From Comamonas halotolerans (GTDB taxonomy: Bacteria; Pseudomonadota; Gammaproteobacteria; Burkholderiales; Burkholderiaceae_C): 64,000 nucleotides of DNA. The DNA is taken from NCBI RefSeq assembly GCF_030162935.1, contig NZ_JASAUZ010000001.1, positions 248,001 to 312,000 on the forward strand, written 5' to 3'. Positions 18,971-27,449 of the stretch are shown piece by piece. How positions within the stretch are numbered: the stretch's first letter is position 1; each line of letters starts with the position of its first letter. Position numbers and translations under genes: made by a program. The notes under the pieces are model-generated. The model was not told the origin of the DNA. It saw only the letters and a list, made by a program, of their open reading frames with translations, and searched no databases.

Positions 18971-19117
18971 ATGCCGAAAACGTGTTTTGTAATTTTTGCC
19001 ATCGCCGCAGCCTTGAGTGGCTGTGCACAGAACCACTACTACCCCGCCTCTGACACCACCGCCAGCGGGATTACGGTTTTCGGTGAAATTGACGCCAGCG
19101 TGGAGCACCATCGCTGA
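18971..19117 (+). CDS. Very small lipoprotein with a porin-like tail
   Basis: A 48-residue protein with a good AAGGAG ribosome site 6 bases upstream of the ATG. The N-terminus is a lipoprotein signal with lipobox LSGC at residues 15-18; the mature part is only 31 residues. Its end, GITVFGEIDASVEH, resembles the first strand of betaproteobacterial porins (compare NVYGRIDSS in the porin at 11806). No family is recognised. It could be a real small envelope protein or a remnant that kept its signals. Confidence 0.6.
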   Translation: MPKTCFVIFAIAAALSGCAQNHYYPASDTTASGITVFGEIDASVEHHR

Positions 19118-19174
19118 CACCCCAAGCTGCCTTTGCGCAGCTATGAAAGCTTTGGCAGCTGTAGCAGCTGTGAC

Positions 19175-19717
19175 TCAGCGCGCCTTATAGCTCTTGCTCA
19201 CAAACGGCACCTCTTGCACACCACGGCGGGCATTCACCACCAGCGTCATCAAGAAAAACAGATTGCACAGGGCATTGCAAATGCGAGGCAGCACATCTGG
19301 CACTGCGCGCCCTTCCTGCTCAACACGCACCATGGCACGCAGTGCCTTTTTGGCCGCTGAGCGTGCTTGATGCAGCTGCGGCACGGGAGCGGCTCCACGC
19401 GGCAGCACAAAAGCATGCGCACGCTCGCCCAATATTTGGCGGTAATGCCCAATACGCTCCAGCACAAACTGCACATCGGCTTCTTCAATGGCCAACTTGC
19501 CGCGTATCGAGCCATTGACATGAAATGCCAGTGGCTGAATCCGATCCAGATCTGCTGCAATATCTGCAAAATCAGCAGGCGTCGCAGACAGCGCCATCCC
19601 GATCAGCGTGCACCACTCATCGGTCACAACCTCAAAATCACACAGACATGAGGTCTCATGCATAAAGGGATAACACACCTCATCCCAGTTTTTGCTTGGT
19701 TTCATCGTTTCTGCCAT
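19175..19717 (-). CDS. PduO-type cobalamin adenosyltransferase-like protein, active site degenerate
   Basis: About 180 residues with the helical-bundle pattern of PduO/MMAB adenosyltransferases: TLIGMAL, LDRIQPLAF, LERIGHYRQ, HAFVLPRG...LHQARSAAK and LCNLFFLMTL. The family's N-terminal ATP motif (TGxGDxG) is missing, replaced by a cysteine-rich stretch (C, CLC, C), and the usual LNRLSD reads ICNALCN, losing the Asn and Asp. Activity is therefore doubtful; a cobalamin-binding or carrier role is possible. It lies 64 bases after btuB on the same strand, under the riboswitch. Start ATG 19717 or 19705 is unsettled. Confidence 0.7.
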   Translation of the reverse strand: MAETMKPSKNWDEVCYPFMHETSCLCDFEVVTDEWCTLIGMALSATPADFADIAADLDRIQPLAFHVNGSIRGKLAIEEADVQFVLERIGHYRQILGERAHAFVLPRGAAPVPQLHQARSAAKKALRAMVRVEQEGRAVPDVLPRICNALCNLFFLMTLVVNARRGVQEVPFVSKSYKAR

Positions 19718-19781
19718 TTCACCCAAAAAGCGCGCAGAGCAAGCCCTGCGCGCTGTGTCATGACTGTCGCCGTGCCTTGTC

Positions 19782-21704
19782 TTAGCGTGGTGCCCACTTC
19801 AGCGTGATATAGCCCATACGGCCACGCTGCTGATAGCCATAAGCAGTCTCATATTGCTTGTCCGTAAGGTTGGCTACACGCGCTTGCAAGCTCCATTCCG
19901 GGTTCAACTGGTATTGCACATGCGCATCCCAGGTGGTGTAGCTAGGCAGCGCCACACTGCCCTTGCTGTCTGTGCGCTTGCCCACATACACTGCGGCGGT
20001 GCCCCACTTCCATGCGCCAACGGCTTGCTCCAGGTTCAGTGTCACCTGGTGCTCTGCCATACGGTCGGTCATGCGCGTGCCCGTACTCTCGTCGTAAGCA
20101 TCCAGATGCTGATAGCTGGCAGATCCTGTCCAGGATTGCCACTGTCCGCTGTAGCCCAGCGACCAGCCCTTCAAATGGGCACGGTTCACATTCGCAGGCT
20201 GCCACAAGCTAAAGGGATTACTCACATCCACCGGTGCCCACGCAATCAGATTGCTCACCTTGTTATCAAAGCGCAGCAGCTTGACGGTGTGCGCACCAAT
20301 GTTCCAGGTCAAGCCCAACTCATTGTTCAGCCCGCGCTCTGGCTCCAGCAAAGGATTGCCAGAGATGGGATAGTACAAATCGTTAAACGTAGGAGCCTTC
20401 ATGCTACGCGCACGCGAAGCATGGGCACGCAAACCGGGCACCAGTTCATAGCCATAGGCCACGCCCCAGGTGTTGAAACTGCCAAATTGAGAGTTGTCGT
20501 CATGGCGCACATTGGCCTGCCAGCTGTGCTTGTCAACAGCGCCGTTCCAGCCCAAGTAAAAAGCGTCGGTGGTACGCTTTCGCTCGGTGTAAACCTCCGT
20601 GGAATTCACGCGCTGGTCCAGGCGCTCATAGCCTGCAATTACAGGGCCATATGCCGTCTTGATCTCGTTGCTCCACTTGTACTCGGTCTGCTTGGTCTCA
20701 AACAGATCTCGATAGCTGGCTGCGCTTGCGCGCAGCGTGTGGCGGGCGGACTGGTGGTCACGCGACTGCCCCACACTCCAGGTGCTTTTCCATGCAGCTG
20801 TGATCTGACCCTGCAGCTTGATCTGCTGGGTTTGCGCTTCCAGCTCATTGAAGGAGTGACCCACCAAAGCCGAGCTATTGTCGGGCAGGTAGACATAGTG
20901 CTGATCGAACTCCGAATATCCGTTGGAGCGCATGAAGTTCAGACCCAGATGCCAATCGCGGTTAAAGGCATAACCCAGAGCCGCTGTGACCGAAGACTGG
21001 TTGAACTTGTCACGATCCGGGTCGAAATCACTGGAGTTGGAATTGGTCACAGAAAAGCCGGGATCAATCACACGCGCCACATCCACGCTGTAATTCCAGC
21101 CATTTTGTGCGCCAGCAAAGCCTGCGTCCGCCGCTTTGTATCCTGCGCTCCCCCAGGTGGCTGAAGCATGCGGTGCAAATGCCCTGCGCTCACCCTTGCC
21201 CTGCTTCGTGAAAATCTGAATCACACCGCCAAGCGCATCGCTGCCATACAAGGCAGAAGCGGGACCATGCACCACCTCGATACGTTCAATGGCCTCCAGT
21301 GGCAAGGCTTCCAGGGTCGGCGTGCCCATGGTGGCCGATCCATAACGCACCCCATCAATGAGCACAATCACTTTGTTGCTGCCGCGAATGTAGACACTTT
21401 GTGTATTGCCACGCCCGCCATTGCTGGCCATGCGTACATCGGCAAAGCGCTGCAGCACTTCTGCCAAAGATCGGCCTGCCACACTCTCCATCTGCTGCTG
21501 CGTAATCACACGCACATCTGCCAGGGTTTCGTCCAGCCTGGCTTCAGAGCGGGTCGCTGTCACCACCATGGTGGGCTGGGCGATGTCTTGTGCAGATGCA
21601 GTCAAAGTGGTGAATGTTGCGGTCAGCGCAATTGCTGCCATAGGGAAACGGGCAAGTGCGCGCAGCCCCTCACCCTCAGGCAAGGAAAAATTTATCGTTT
21701 GCAT
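19782..21704 (-). CDS. btuB: BtuB-like TonB-dependent cobalamin receptor
   Basis: A 640-residue outer-membrane receptor. After a signal peptide (hydrophobic to about residue 38, cleavage near ASA-QD) comes the TonB box region TMVVTATR (residues 45-52). A plug domain follows, with VYIRGSNKVIVLIDGVRYG and RIEVVHGPASALYGSDALGGVI, then a 22-strand-type barrel. Length and plug sequence match the vitamin B12 group, and the cobalamin riboswitch in front settles the substrate class. The last residues are TLKWAPR, lacking the usual terminal aromatic. It is cotranscribed with the PduO-like gene. Confidence 0.93.
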   Translation of the reverse strand: MQTINFSLPEGEGLRALARFPMAAIALTATFTTLTASAQDIAQPTMVVTATRSEARLDETLADVRVITQQQMESVAGRSLAEVLQRFADVRMASNGGRGNTQSVYIRGSNKVIVLIDGVRYGSATMGTPTLEALPLEAIERIEVVHGPASALYGSDALGGVIQIFTKQGKGERRAFAPHASATWGSAGYKAADAGFAGAQNGWNYSVDVARVIDPGFSVTNSNSSDFDPDRDKFNQSSVTAALGYAFNRDWHLGLNFMRSNGYSEFDQHYVYLPDNSSALVGHSFNELEAQTQQIKLQGQITAAWKSTWSVGQSRDHQSARHTLRASAASYRDLFETKQTEYKWSNEIKTAYGPVIAGYERLDQRVNSTEVYTERKRTTDAFYLGWNGAVDKHSWQANVRHDDNSQFGSFNTWGVAYGYELVPGLRAHASRARSMKAPTFNDLYYPISGNPLLEPERGLNNELGLTWNIGAHTVKLLRFDNKVSNLIAWAPVDVSNPFSLWQPANVNRAHLKGWSLGYSGQWQSWTGSASYQHLDAYDESTGTRMTDRMAEHQVTLNLEQAVGAWKWGTAAVYVGKRTDSKGSVALPSYTTWDAHVQYQLNPEWSLQARVANLTDKQYETAYGYQQRGRMGYITLKWAPR

Positions 21705-21720
21705 GGATGTAAAAACGTTA

Positions 21721-21741
21721 ACACCGGCGTCCCCGCCTGTG
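21721..21741 (-). promoter_or_regulatory. Hairpin in the btuB leader, candidate expression platform
   Basis: On the minus strand GGCG and CGCC, extended by CAC/GTG around one mismatch, form a hairpin with a GGGA loop. A TTAACGTTTTT stretch follows, just before the btuB start. It could act as a terminator or ribosome-site mask switched by the riboswitch. This is inferred from position. Confidence 0.45.
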
Positions 21742-21784
21742 CTTCACACATTCCAGCCTGCGTCAAAAATCTACATGCTGGGGC

Positions 21785-21962
21785 TTTATTTGGCCGGTAT
21801 CCAGACTGATGCACCGACTGTCATAGCCTTCCCAGAGCAGCAAGCTCCAGTGGCAAAGCAGACAGGCTGGTTCCGCAGAACCCATGCACACACTGTTGCG
21901 GGGGCAGTACGTGCAGCGTATTGGTATTCAGACACCAAGACACCCACGTTTCCCGTTTAACT
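21785..21962 (-). ncRNA. Cobalamin (AdoCbl) riboswitch
   Basis: Read on the minus strand, the leader contains the conserved core CTGCCCCCGCAACAGTG (complement at 21891-21907). Downstream is a B12 box, AGTCTGGATACCGGCC (21792-21807), close to the consensus AGCCAGGAGACCTGCC, and upstream a GGGAAACGTGGGTG element. Order and spacing match cobalamin riboswitches. It precedes btuB by about 80 bases and should shut down btuB and the PduO-like gene when cobalamin is plentiful. Confidence 0.93.
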
Positions 21963-21983
21963 GCAAAGTCAGAATGACTTTGC
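21963..21983. repeat. Perfect inverted repeat at the 5' edge of the cobalamin riboswitch
   Basis: GCAAAGTCA and TGACTTTGC are separated by GAA. The position, directly upstream of the riboswitch RNA, would fit an operator overlapping the btuB promoter. No regulator is identified. Confidence 0.45.
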
Positions 21984-22095
21984 GAGCACCAAAACACTGA
22001 TTTTATGCTGCCTGCAGTCGCTCAATCGTTGCGCTGTTTCGACAACCCTGATTCCACGCACACGGCGCTCCATGCCATCGTGGCTTCCTTCAAAC

Positions 22096-22130
22096 AAAAA
22101 ACCCGTACAGGCAAGCCTGTGCGGGGTTTT
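22096..22130 (-). terminator. Intrinsic terminator after putP
   Basis: A long GC-rich stem with tight loop; on the minus strand it ends in T6. It separates putP from the btuB leader. Confidence 0.88.
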
Positions 22131-22156
22131 CAAATTTTCAAAGCAAGCTCCGCTGC

Positions 22157-23671
22157 TCATTGCCCATGGGTGGCTATCTCTTTTTCCACTTCGGCGTGCA
22201 ATTGCAGCATCTGCGTCGATGGAGATTTCCCCAGCAAACTCACCACGACAATGGCGATGGAAGAGAGCAAGAAACCAGGAACGATCTCATAGAGGCGGAA
22301 CAGGGGATAGATCTCCTTGACGGGCACGCCGTAAGTCTTCCACAGCAATACCGTCACAGCTCCCACCACCATGCCAGCCAAAGCACCATTGCGTGTCATG
22401 CGTTTCCACAGCAGTGAAAGCAGCACGATGGGACCAAATGCAGCCCCAAAACCTGCCCATGCGTAGCTAACCATGCCCAGCACCATGGACTTGGGGTCTT
22501 GCGCAATCACAATCGCAATTACCGCAATCGCAAAGACCATGGCACGGCCAAACCAGACCAGTTGCTTTTCGCTGGCGTCCTTGTGCAAAAAGGTCTTGTA
22601 GATATCTTGTGTCAATGCGCTTGAGCACACCAGCAGTTGGCACGACAGCGTTGACATCACCGCAGCCAGCACTGCCGCCAGCAACACACCCGCAATCCAG
22701 GGATTGAACAGCAACTTGACGGCTTCCAGAAACACAGTTTCTTCATTGGCATTCACCATGCCAGACACGTCTGGGCGCTGACCGAAGAAGGCAATGCCAA
22801 AAAATCCGACGGCAACCGCACCACCCAGGCACAGCACCATCCAGCTCATGCCAATGCGGCGAGCTTTGGGAATGGTTTGCAGCGATTCCGCAGCCATAAA
22901 ACGCACCAGAATGTGCGGCTGACCAAAGTAGCCCAGGCCCCAGGCCAGCAGCGACACAACAGCTATCACATCCAGTTTGCCGATCATGTCAAAAGCACCG
23001 GGACGCACAGACTCGATCACCGAAGCAGATGCGGCAATCCCACCGTCGGCATAGATCACCATCAACGGAGCCAGAATCAGTGCCGTAATCATCAGCGCCG
23101 CCTGAATGGTGTCCGTCCAGCTCACCGCCAGGAAGCCACCAATAAAAACATAAGCCATGGTTGCTATTGCACCCACCCACAGCGCTGTCTGGTAGTTCAT
23201 GCCAAACATGGACTCAAACAAGCGCGCCCCGGCCACCACGCCGGAGGCACAGTAAATGGTGAAGAACACCAGAATCACCACCGCCGTGACGATGCGCAGC
23301 AGGCTGCTTTTGTCTTCAAAGCGGTTGGTGAAATAGTCAGGCAAGGTCAATGCATTGCCTACTTTTTCGGTATAGACACGCAGACGAGCGGCTACAAAGC
23401 GCCAGTTCAGCCAGGCACCAATGCATAGACCGATGGCAATCCAGGCTTCCGACAATCCGGACAAAAACACAGCACCCGGCAAACCCATCAGCAACCAGCC
23501 ACTCATATCCGAAGCCCCTGCTGACAGCGCCGTGACCACACTGCCCAAGCTACGTCCCCCCAGAATGTAGTCAGACAGATTGCTGGTGGCCCGATAGCCC
23601 AGCCACCCGATCATCAGCATGCCTATCAGGTACACAGCAAACGTTACCAGCGTGGGTATGTTGGCAGTCAT
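22157..23671 (-). CDS. putP: PutP, sodium/proline symporter
   Basis: A 504-residue sodium:solute symporter, the usual PutP length, with 13 predicted membrane segments. Diagnostic stretches are LGGRSLG, SAGASDMSGWLLMGLPGA (sodium-site region) and FGQPHILVRFMAA. It imports proline for catabolism or osmoprotection. The ATG at 23671 is preceded by GGAGGAAAG and matches the PutP N-terminus; the longer frame from 23716 does not. No putA is present in the window, so the gene stands alone. Confidence 0.93.
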   Translation of the reverse strand: MTANIPTLVTFAVYLIGMLMIGWLGYRATSNLSDYILGGRSLGSVVTALSAGASDMSGWLLMGLPGAVFLSGLSEAWIAIGLCIGAWLNWRFVAARLRVYTEKVGNALTLPDYFTNRFEDKSSLLRIVTAVVILVFFTIYCASGVVAGARLFESMFGMNYQTALWVGAIATMAYVFIGGFLAVSWTDTIQAALMITALILAPLMVIYADGGIAASASVIESVRPGAFDMIGKLDVIAVVSLLAWGLGYFGQPHILVRFMAAESLQTIPKARRIGMSWMVLCLGGAVAVGFFGIAFFGQRPDVSGMVNANEETVFLEAVKLLFNPWIAGVLLAAVLAAVMSTLSCQLLVCSSALTQDIYKTFLHKDASEKQLVWFGRAMVFAIAVIAIVIAQDPKSMVLGMVSYAWAGFGAAFGPIVLLSLLWKRMTRNGALAGMVVGAVTVLLWKTYGVPVKEIYPLFRLYEIVPGFLLSSIAIVVVSLLGKSPSTQMLQLHAEVEKEIATHGQ

Positions 23672-24164
23672 TCGTAACTTTCCTCCAATGTCTTGTCTAT
23701 TGCTTAGCGGCCTCACCTACGCGTTCACTCGCACGAACCCGGCCCCCACCTCAGCTACAGCCAACCGACACAAGGAATCCGAACGAGAGCGAAAGCCGCC
23801 CATGCATGGAGTAATCACACCCATGCCAGCCCTCGATTTGAACAGGTGTTTCAATATGCGACGTGAGTCACGGCCTATGCCGCCTAGCGCTCATAGGGAT
23901 TGAGAGCAGCTATTCACCTATGACGCCCAACGCCTGCTCGCATTCAGTCTCCAGGCTCGCTTGACCATCAAGAGGAATAGCAGCACATATCCCCCGACAG
24001 ACGATTTCCCTCAAGCCAACGCCACGTGCGCTGACTCCAGATCGCTGCGCAGCAGATCTGACTTTGCACCCTCTCAGGCCTCTTGAAAGACCGTGCGCCC
24101 AGCTTTAACGGTCAGCAAGGGCAAAATTCATTACTAATCTGCAAGATCTACCAAGAATTCAACC
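23672..24164. other. Intergenic region without recognisable gene
   Basis: This 493-base spacer lies between divergent putP and the zinc-ribbon gene. Both promoters must be here, but I see no convincing hexamers, repeats or small gene. Confidence 0.5.
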
Positions 24165-24431
24165 ATGACCCAAGATAACGACCGCGCCAGCGAACTCAAG
24201 AAAATTGAAATGTGCGACTCCTGTGCTGGCATCCAGCGCAACTGGCGCAAGGCTCCAGGCCACGTAGAACTCACTCAAGGCGACAACTACAAGCGCGAGC
24301 GAGAAACCGGCACCGTAACGATCACGCGCTATGTATGCGAGCGTTGTGGTACCAATTGGGAATACGAAAACGACAAGAACAATATGCATGCCGGTTGGTC
24401 ACTCACAGGCCGCCGTCCAAGCAAATACTGA
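24165..24431 (+). CDS. Small zinc-ribbon-like protein
   Basis: An 88-residue, hydrophilic protein with two CxxC pairs, CDSC (residues 17-20) and CERC (about 58-61), about 40 residues apart. This is the layout of a single zinc ribbon. The stretch between them is charged and followed by GTNWEYE. I do not recognise a named family. It may bind nucleic acid or a protein partner. It is monocistronic and ends at a bidirectional terminator shared with the DUF924 gene. Confidence 0.75.
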   Translation: MTQDNDRASELKKIEMCDSCAGIQRNWRKAPGHVELTQGDNYKRERETGTVTITRYVCERCGTNWEYENDKNNMHAGWSLTGRRPSKY

Positions 24432-24499
24432 TCTTGCTTGGGGCCACTCCCCCCCAATCCACAGGCTTGCATCTCAAGCCCCCCAAAAAAGAAGCATAG

Positions 24500-24533
24500 A
24501 AAAAGCTGCCCTGCATATTCAGGACAGCTTTTT
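24500..24533. terminator. Bidirectional intrinsic terminator
   Basis: A 14-base stem with one mismatch, 6-base loop, A5 and T5 flanks, between convergent genes. Confidence 0.9.
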
Positions 24534-24559
24534 AAATTGTCCCGACCAGTCAGTACCGC

Positions 24560-25216
24560 TTAAAACCCTGCGCCCGGCTGACTCAAGTACGCTTTTTCAG
24601 CTGGAGTGCTCTCTCTCCCGAGGATAGCGTTGCGATGAGGGAACCGGCCGAACTGCTCAATCACCTCTCGATGCTTGATGGCGTAATCCAGCGTGTTGGC
24701 AAAGAACTCTCGCAAATCAGGCGGTGCTTCCTGATGCAGTTGCTCAAACGCCACCACACTGTGCTCCTGCATGCCCATATCTTCGGTGTGTTCCAGCGGT
24801 AAATACATAAAGATGCGAGCCACCGTAGGGATGCTGTCATCTACATCCCAGCCCAGATCAATCGCCTTGAGCGCCAATTCGCGCGCTCGGGCATCACCCG
24901 CAAAACTCTTGGGTGTCCCCCGGTAAGCATTGCGCGTGAACTGATCCAGCACAATCAACACCGACAGCATGCCTAGCGGCGACTCCAAGGCCTCGCCATT
25001 GAGCTTGCCCGCCAGTGCCTCCTGCAGCACTGCACCGAACAGGTGGCGAATTTCCTCATCCGTGTCTTCAGATTTGGTAAACCATAGTGGCTGACGCGTC
25101 AACGCAGTCTCATTGCTGGGTAGCTCCGCACCCAACCAATACTCCAGAACTTGCGACAGACGGGGGTCCAATACATGTGCCACGGGTAAAGACAGATGTT
25201 TGCTTGGCTCAGACAT
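24560..25216 (-). CDS. DUF924 family protein
   Basis: A 218-residue protein of the DUF924 family, a soluble all-helical fold related to TPR-like proteins with no established activity. The family signature is present: VLEYWLG near the start, VLDQFTRNAYRGTPKSFAGD in the middle, YLPLEH, and RFPHRNAILGRESTPAE at the end. The ATG at 25216 has an AAGGA site upstream; the longer frame from 25333 adds an unconserved hydrophobic extension and was not used. Confidence 0.9.
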   Translation of the reverse strand: MSEPSKHLSLPVAHVLDPRLSQVLEYWLGAELPSNETALTRQPLWFTKSEDTDEEIRHLFGAVLQEALAGKLNGEALESPLGMLSVLIVLDQFTRNAYRGTPKSFAGDARARELALKAIDLGWDVDDSIPTVARIFMYLPLEHTEDMGMQEHSVVAFEQLHQEAPPDLREFFANTLDYAIKHREVIEQFGRFPHRNAILGRESTPAEKAYLSQPGAGF

Positions 25217-25608
25217 GGGCAATCCTTTATGAAACTCGAAAAAACACAACGCATTCAAGGCTGCAAGTCCTAGCAAGCGTTTCTTCTGCATGGTGCATGC
25301 CACCGCCTTAAAGATCAAGCCTGCCCTGCGCATGAAGTTTTTGCCTCATCCACGAACTCAGGCGCTGGAGTATGCAACTGATGCGCTTGGTCAACAAAGA
25401 ACAACGCCGCATCCCAAACAATAGCCTTGCCGCTTCAACAAAGCTACAGCCCCAAAATGCTAGAAACATTACCTAGAGTTCTTCATCCTAAACAGCGTTC
25501 TTGGTTCTGTACGCATGACTGAGTGCTTTTCATTTATCAGATAAACCCAAACTGTTTGATACCGAACCACAGCACCAACCCAAGGCAAACAGTACACATC
25601 AGCGAGAC
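25217..25608. other. Intergenic region without recognisable gene
   Basis: This 392-base spacer separates divergent DUF924 and the NERD-helicase gene. It becomes AT-richer towards 25450-25560. I see no gene or clear signal. Confidence 0.5.
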
Positions 25609-27429
25609 ATGGCCACCCTTATCCCTGCCTTAAGCACATGCTTGAGCCGCATGACCTCTGGCGAGAAGCGTTTAGCAGAGCGGCTGGAGCAGAAACTGGA
25701 AGAAGACTACCTGCTCTGGTACGACGTACCCATCGGCCCCAAACAAACCCATCCAGACTTTGTTGTACTTCATCCTCTGCGTGGTGCGCTGATTCTGGAA
25801 ACCAAAGACTGGCATCCCAGCACCATTCGCAGCGCTACACGCGAGCGCTTTGAAATTCTGGCCAACAGCACCAATCAGCTCAAAGTCGTCATCAGCCCCT
25901 TGATGCAGGCGCGTCACTGCGCCATCCAGGTCATCAATGCACTGCAGAGGGACCCGCAACTGCAGCAACCCGATGGAGCGCACAGGGGCAAGCTCATATT
26001 CCCCTGGGGCTACGGAGTCGTCTTCACCCGTATCACGCGTGCACAGTTTGAAGCTGCAGGGCTGGATATGGCCATTCCCTCACGCCTAGTGATTTGTCAA
26101 GACGAAATGTTTGAAAACGTGGAGGCCGAGGCCTTCCAGGAACGCTTGTGGAATATGTTTCCACACAGCTTTGGCAAGAGTGCCATCACCTTGCCACAGC
26201 TTGATCGCGTGCGCTGGATACTCTTTCCCCAAGTGCGGGTACCCCAGCAGCAAAATCTTTTTGATACTCCAAACGCTGAAGCTGCTGCAGAAAATGCCGC
26301 TGAAGAACGTCTGCCTGACATCATGCGCGTCATGGACTTGCAGCAAGAGCAGCTCGCCCGCAGCCTGGGCGATGGGCACCGCGTCATCCACGGCGTTGCT
26401 GGCTCTGGCAAAACCATGATTTTGGGCTATCGTGCCGAGCATTTGGCCCAGAGCCAGGGCCCTGGAAGCAAGCCTATTCTTGTGCTGTGCTACAACGAAC
26501 CGCTGGCCGTCAAACTCGCCGCTCACATGGAAAGCAAAGGCCTGCAAGACCGTGTGCACTGCGTCCACTGGGACAGATGGACACGCGCTCAACTGATTGC
26601 GTACAACCAGACACTGCCACCTCCCGACACTCCGCGCAGCCGGCTGTTTGCGGAGTTCACCGAGCGTGTCATAGCAGGTGTGGACAAAGGCCATATCCCC
26701 GCAGGCCAGTACCACGCCATTTTGATTGACGAAGGACATGACTTTGCACCCGAATGGCTCAAGCTCGTCACCCAAATGGTGGATCCACACACCAACAGCC
26801 TGCTCTTGCTGTATGACGACGCGCAAAGCATCTACCGCCGAAGCGGCAAGATGGGGTTTAGCTTGAAAAGCGTAGGCATCCAGGCCAGCGGGCGAACCAC
26901 CATTCTCAAAATCAACTACCGCAACACCAAACAGATTTTGAAACTGGCGCATCAAGTGGCAGGCAGCATGTTGAACGCTGAAGATGCCAAAGATGAAGAC
27001 AGCATCCCCCTGCTTGCTCCCATGGGTTGCGGGCGCGAAGGACCTGAGCCCATCGTCATCAAGCTCCCCACCCTGCCAGAACGCGCTGCCAAGATTGCAG
27101 AACTGCTGGCCGACCAACACTCCCAAGGAAACGCCTGGGGCGAAATGGCCGTTCTCTGCCGCGACTGGGATAGCATGGACATCTGCAGTCGGGCCCTCTC
27201 TCGCAAAGGTTTGCCGCACCAGGTACGCCGCAGATCTGGCGACTTTCATCCGCAAGACAACACCATCAAAGTCATGACCATGCACGCGAGCAAGGGGCTG
27301 GAATGGCCGGTGGTGGCGGTTTTGACGTCAGAGCCTAAAGACAAGATGAGCCAAGAAGATTTGGAAATGGAATCCAAGCTGGCTTATGTGGCTGCAACAA
27401 GATCAACAAAAGTTTTATTGGCCATATAA
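25609..27429 (+). CDS. NERD nuclease-domain superfamily 1 helicase
   Basis: A 606-residue fusion of an N-terminal NERD (nuclease-related) domain and a UvrD-like helicase. The PD-(D/E)xK pattern is intact: D50 and E64-x-K66 (ILETKDW). Helicase motifs are complete: Walker A AGSGKT at 264-269, DEGHD at 374-378, DDAQSIY, NYRNT, TMHASKGLEW near 557 and YVAATRS near 593. It should be an ATP-driven DNA translocase with nuclease ability, located in the cytoplasm. Relatives occur in DNA repair and in some anti-phage contexts. Here it has no restriction or toxin neighbour; the next gene starts 20 bases downstream. Confidence 0.88.
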   Translation: MATLIPALSTCLSRMTSGEKRLAERLEQKLEEDYLLWYDVPIGPKQTHPDFVVLHPLRGALILETKDWHPSTIRSATRERFEILANSTNQLKVVISPLMQARHCAIQVINALQRDPQLQQPDGAHRGKLIFPWGYGVVFTRITRAQFEAAGLDMAIPSRLVICQDEMFENVEAEAFQERLWNMFPHSFGKSAITLPQLDRVRWILFPQVRVPQQQNLFDTPNAEAAAENAAEERLPDIMRVMDLQQEQLARSLGDGHRVIHGVAGSGKTMILGYRAEHLAQSQGPGSKPILVLCYNEPLAVKLAAHMESKGLQDRVHCVHWDRWTRAQLIAYNQTLPPPDTPRSRLFAEFTERVIAGVDKGHIPAGQYHAILIDEGHDFAPEWLKLVTQMVDPHTNSLLLLYDDAQSIYRRSGKMGFSLKSVGIQASGRTTILKINYRNTKQILKLAHQVAGSMLNAEDAKDEDSIPLLAPMGCGREGPEPIVIKLPTLPERAAKIAELLADQHSQGNAWGEMAVLCRDWDSMDICSRALSRKGLPHQVRRRSGDFHPQDNTIKVMTMHASKGLEWPVVAVLTSEPKDKMSQEDLEMESKLAYVAATRSTKVLLAI

Positions 27430-27449
27430 ATGAGGATAGGTTTTACAAA

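Noticed and set aside
19123-19190. GCAGCT-rich segment after the small lipoprotein as a repeat element
   Set aside because: It resembles intergenic repeats I associate with Comamonadaceae, but I found no second copy in the window and the pairing is weak.
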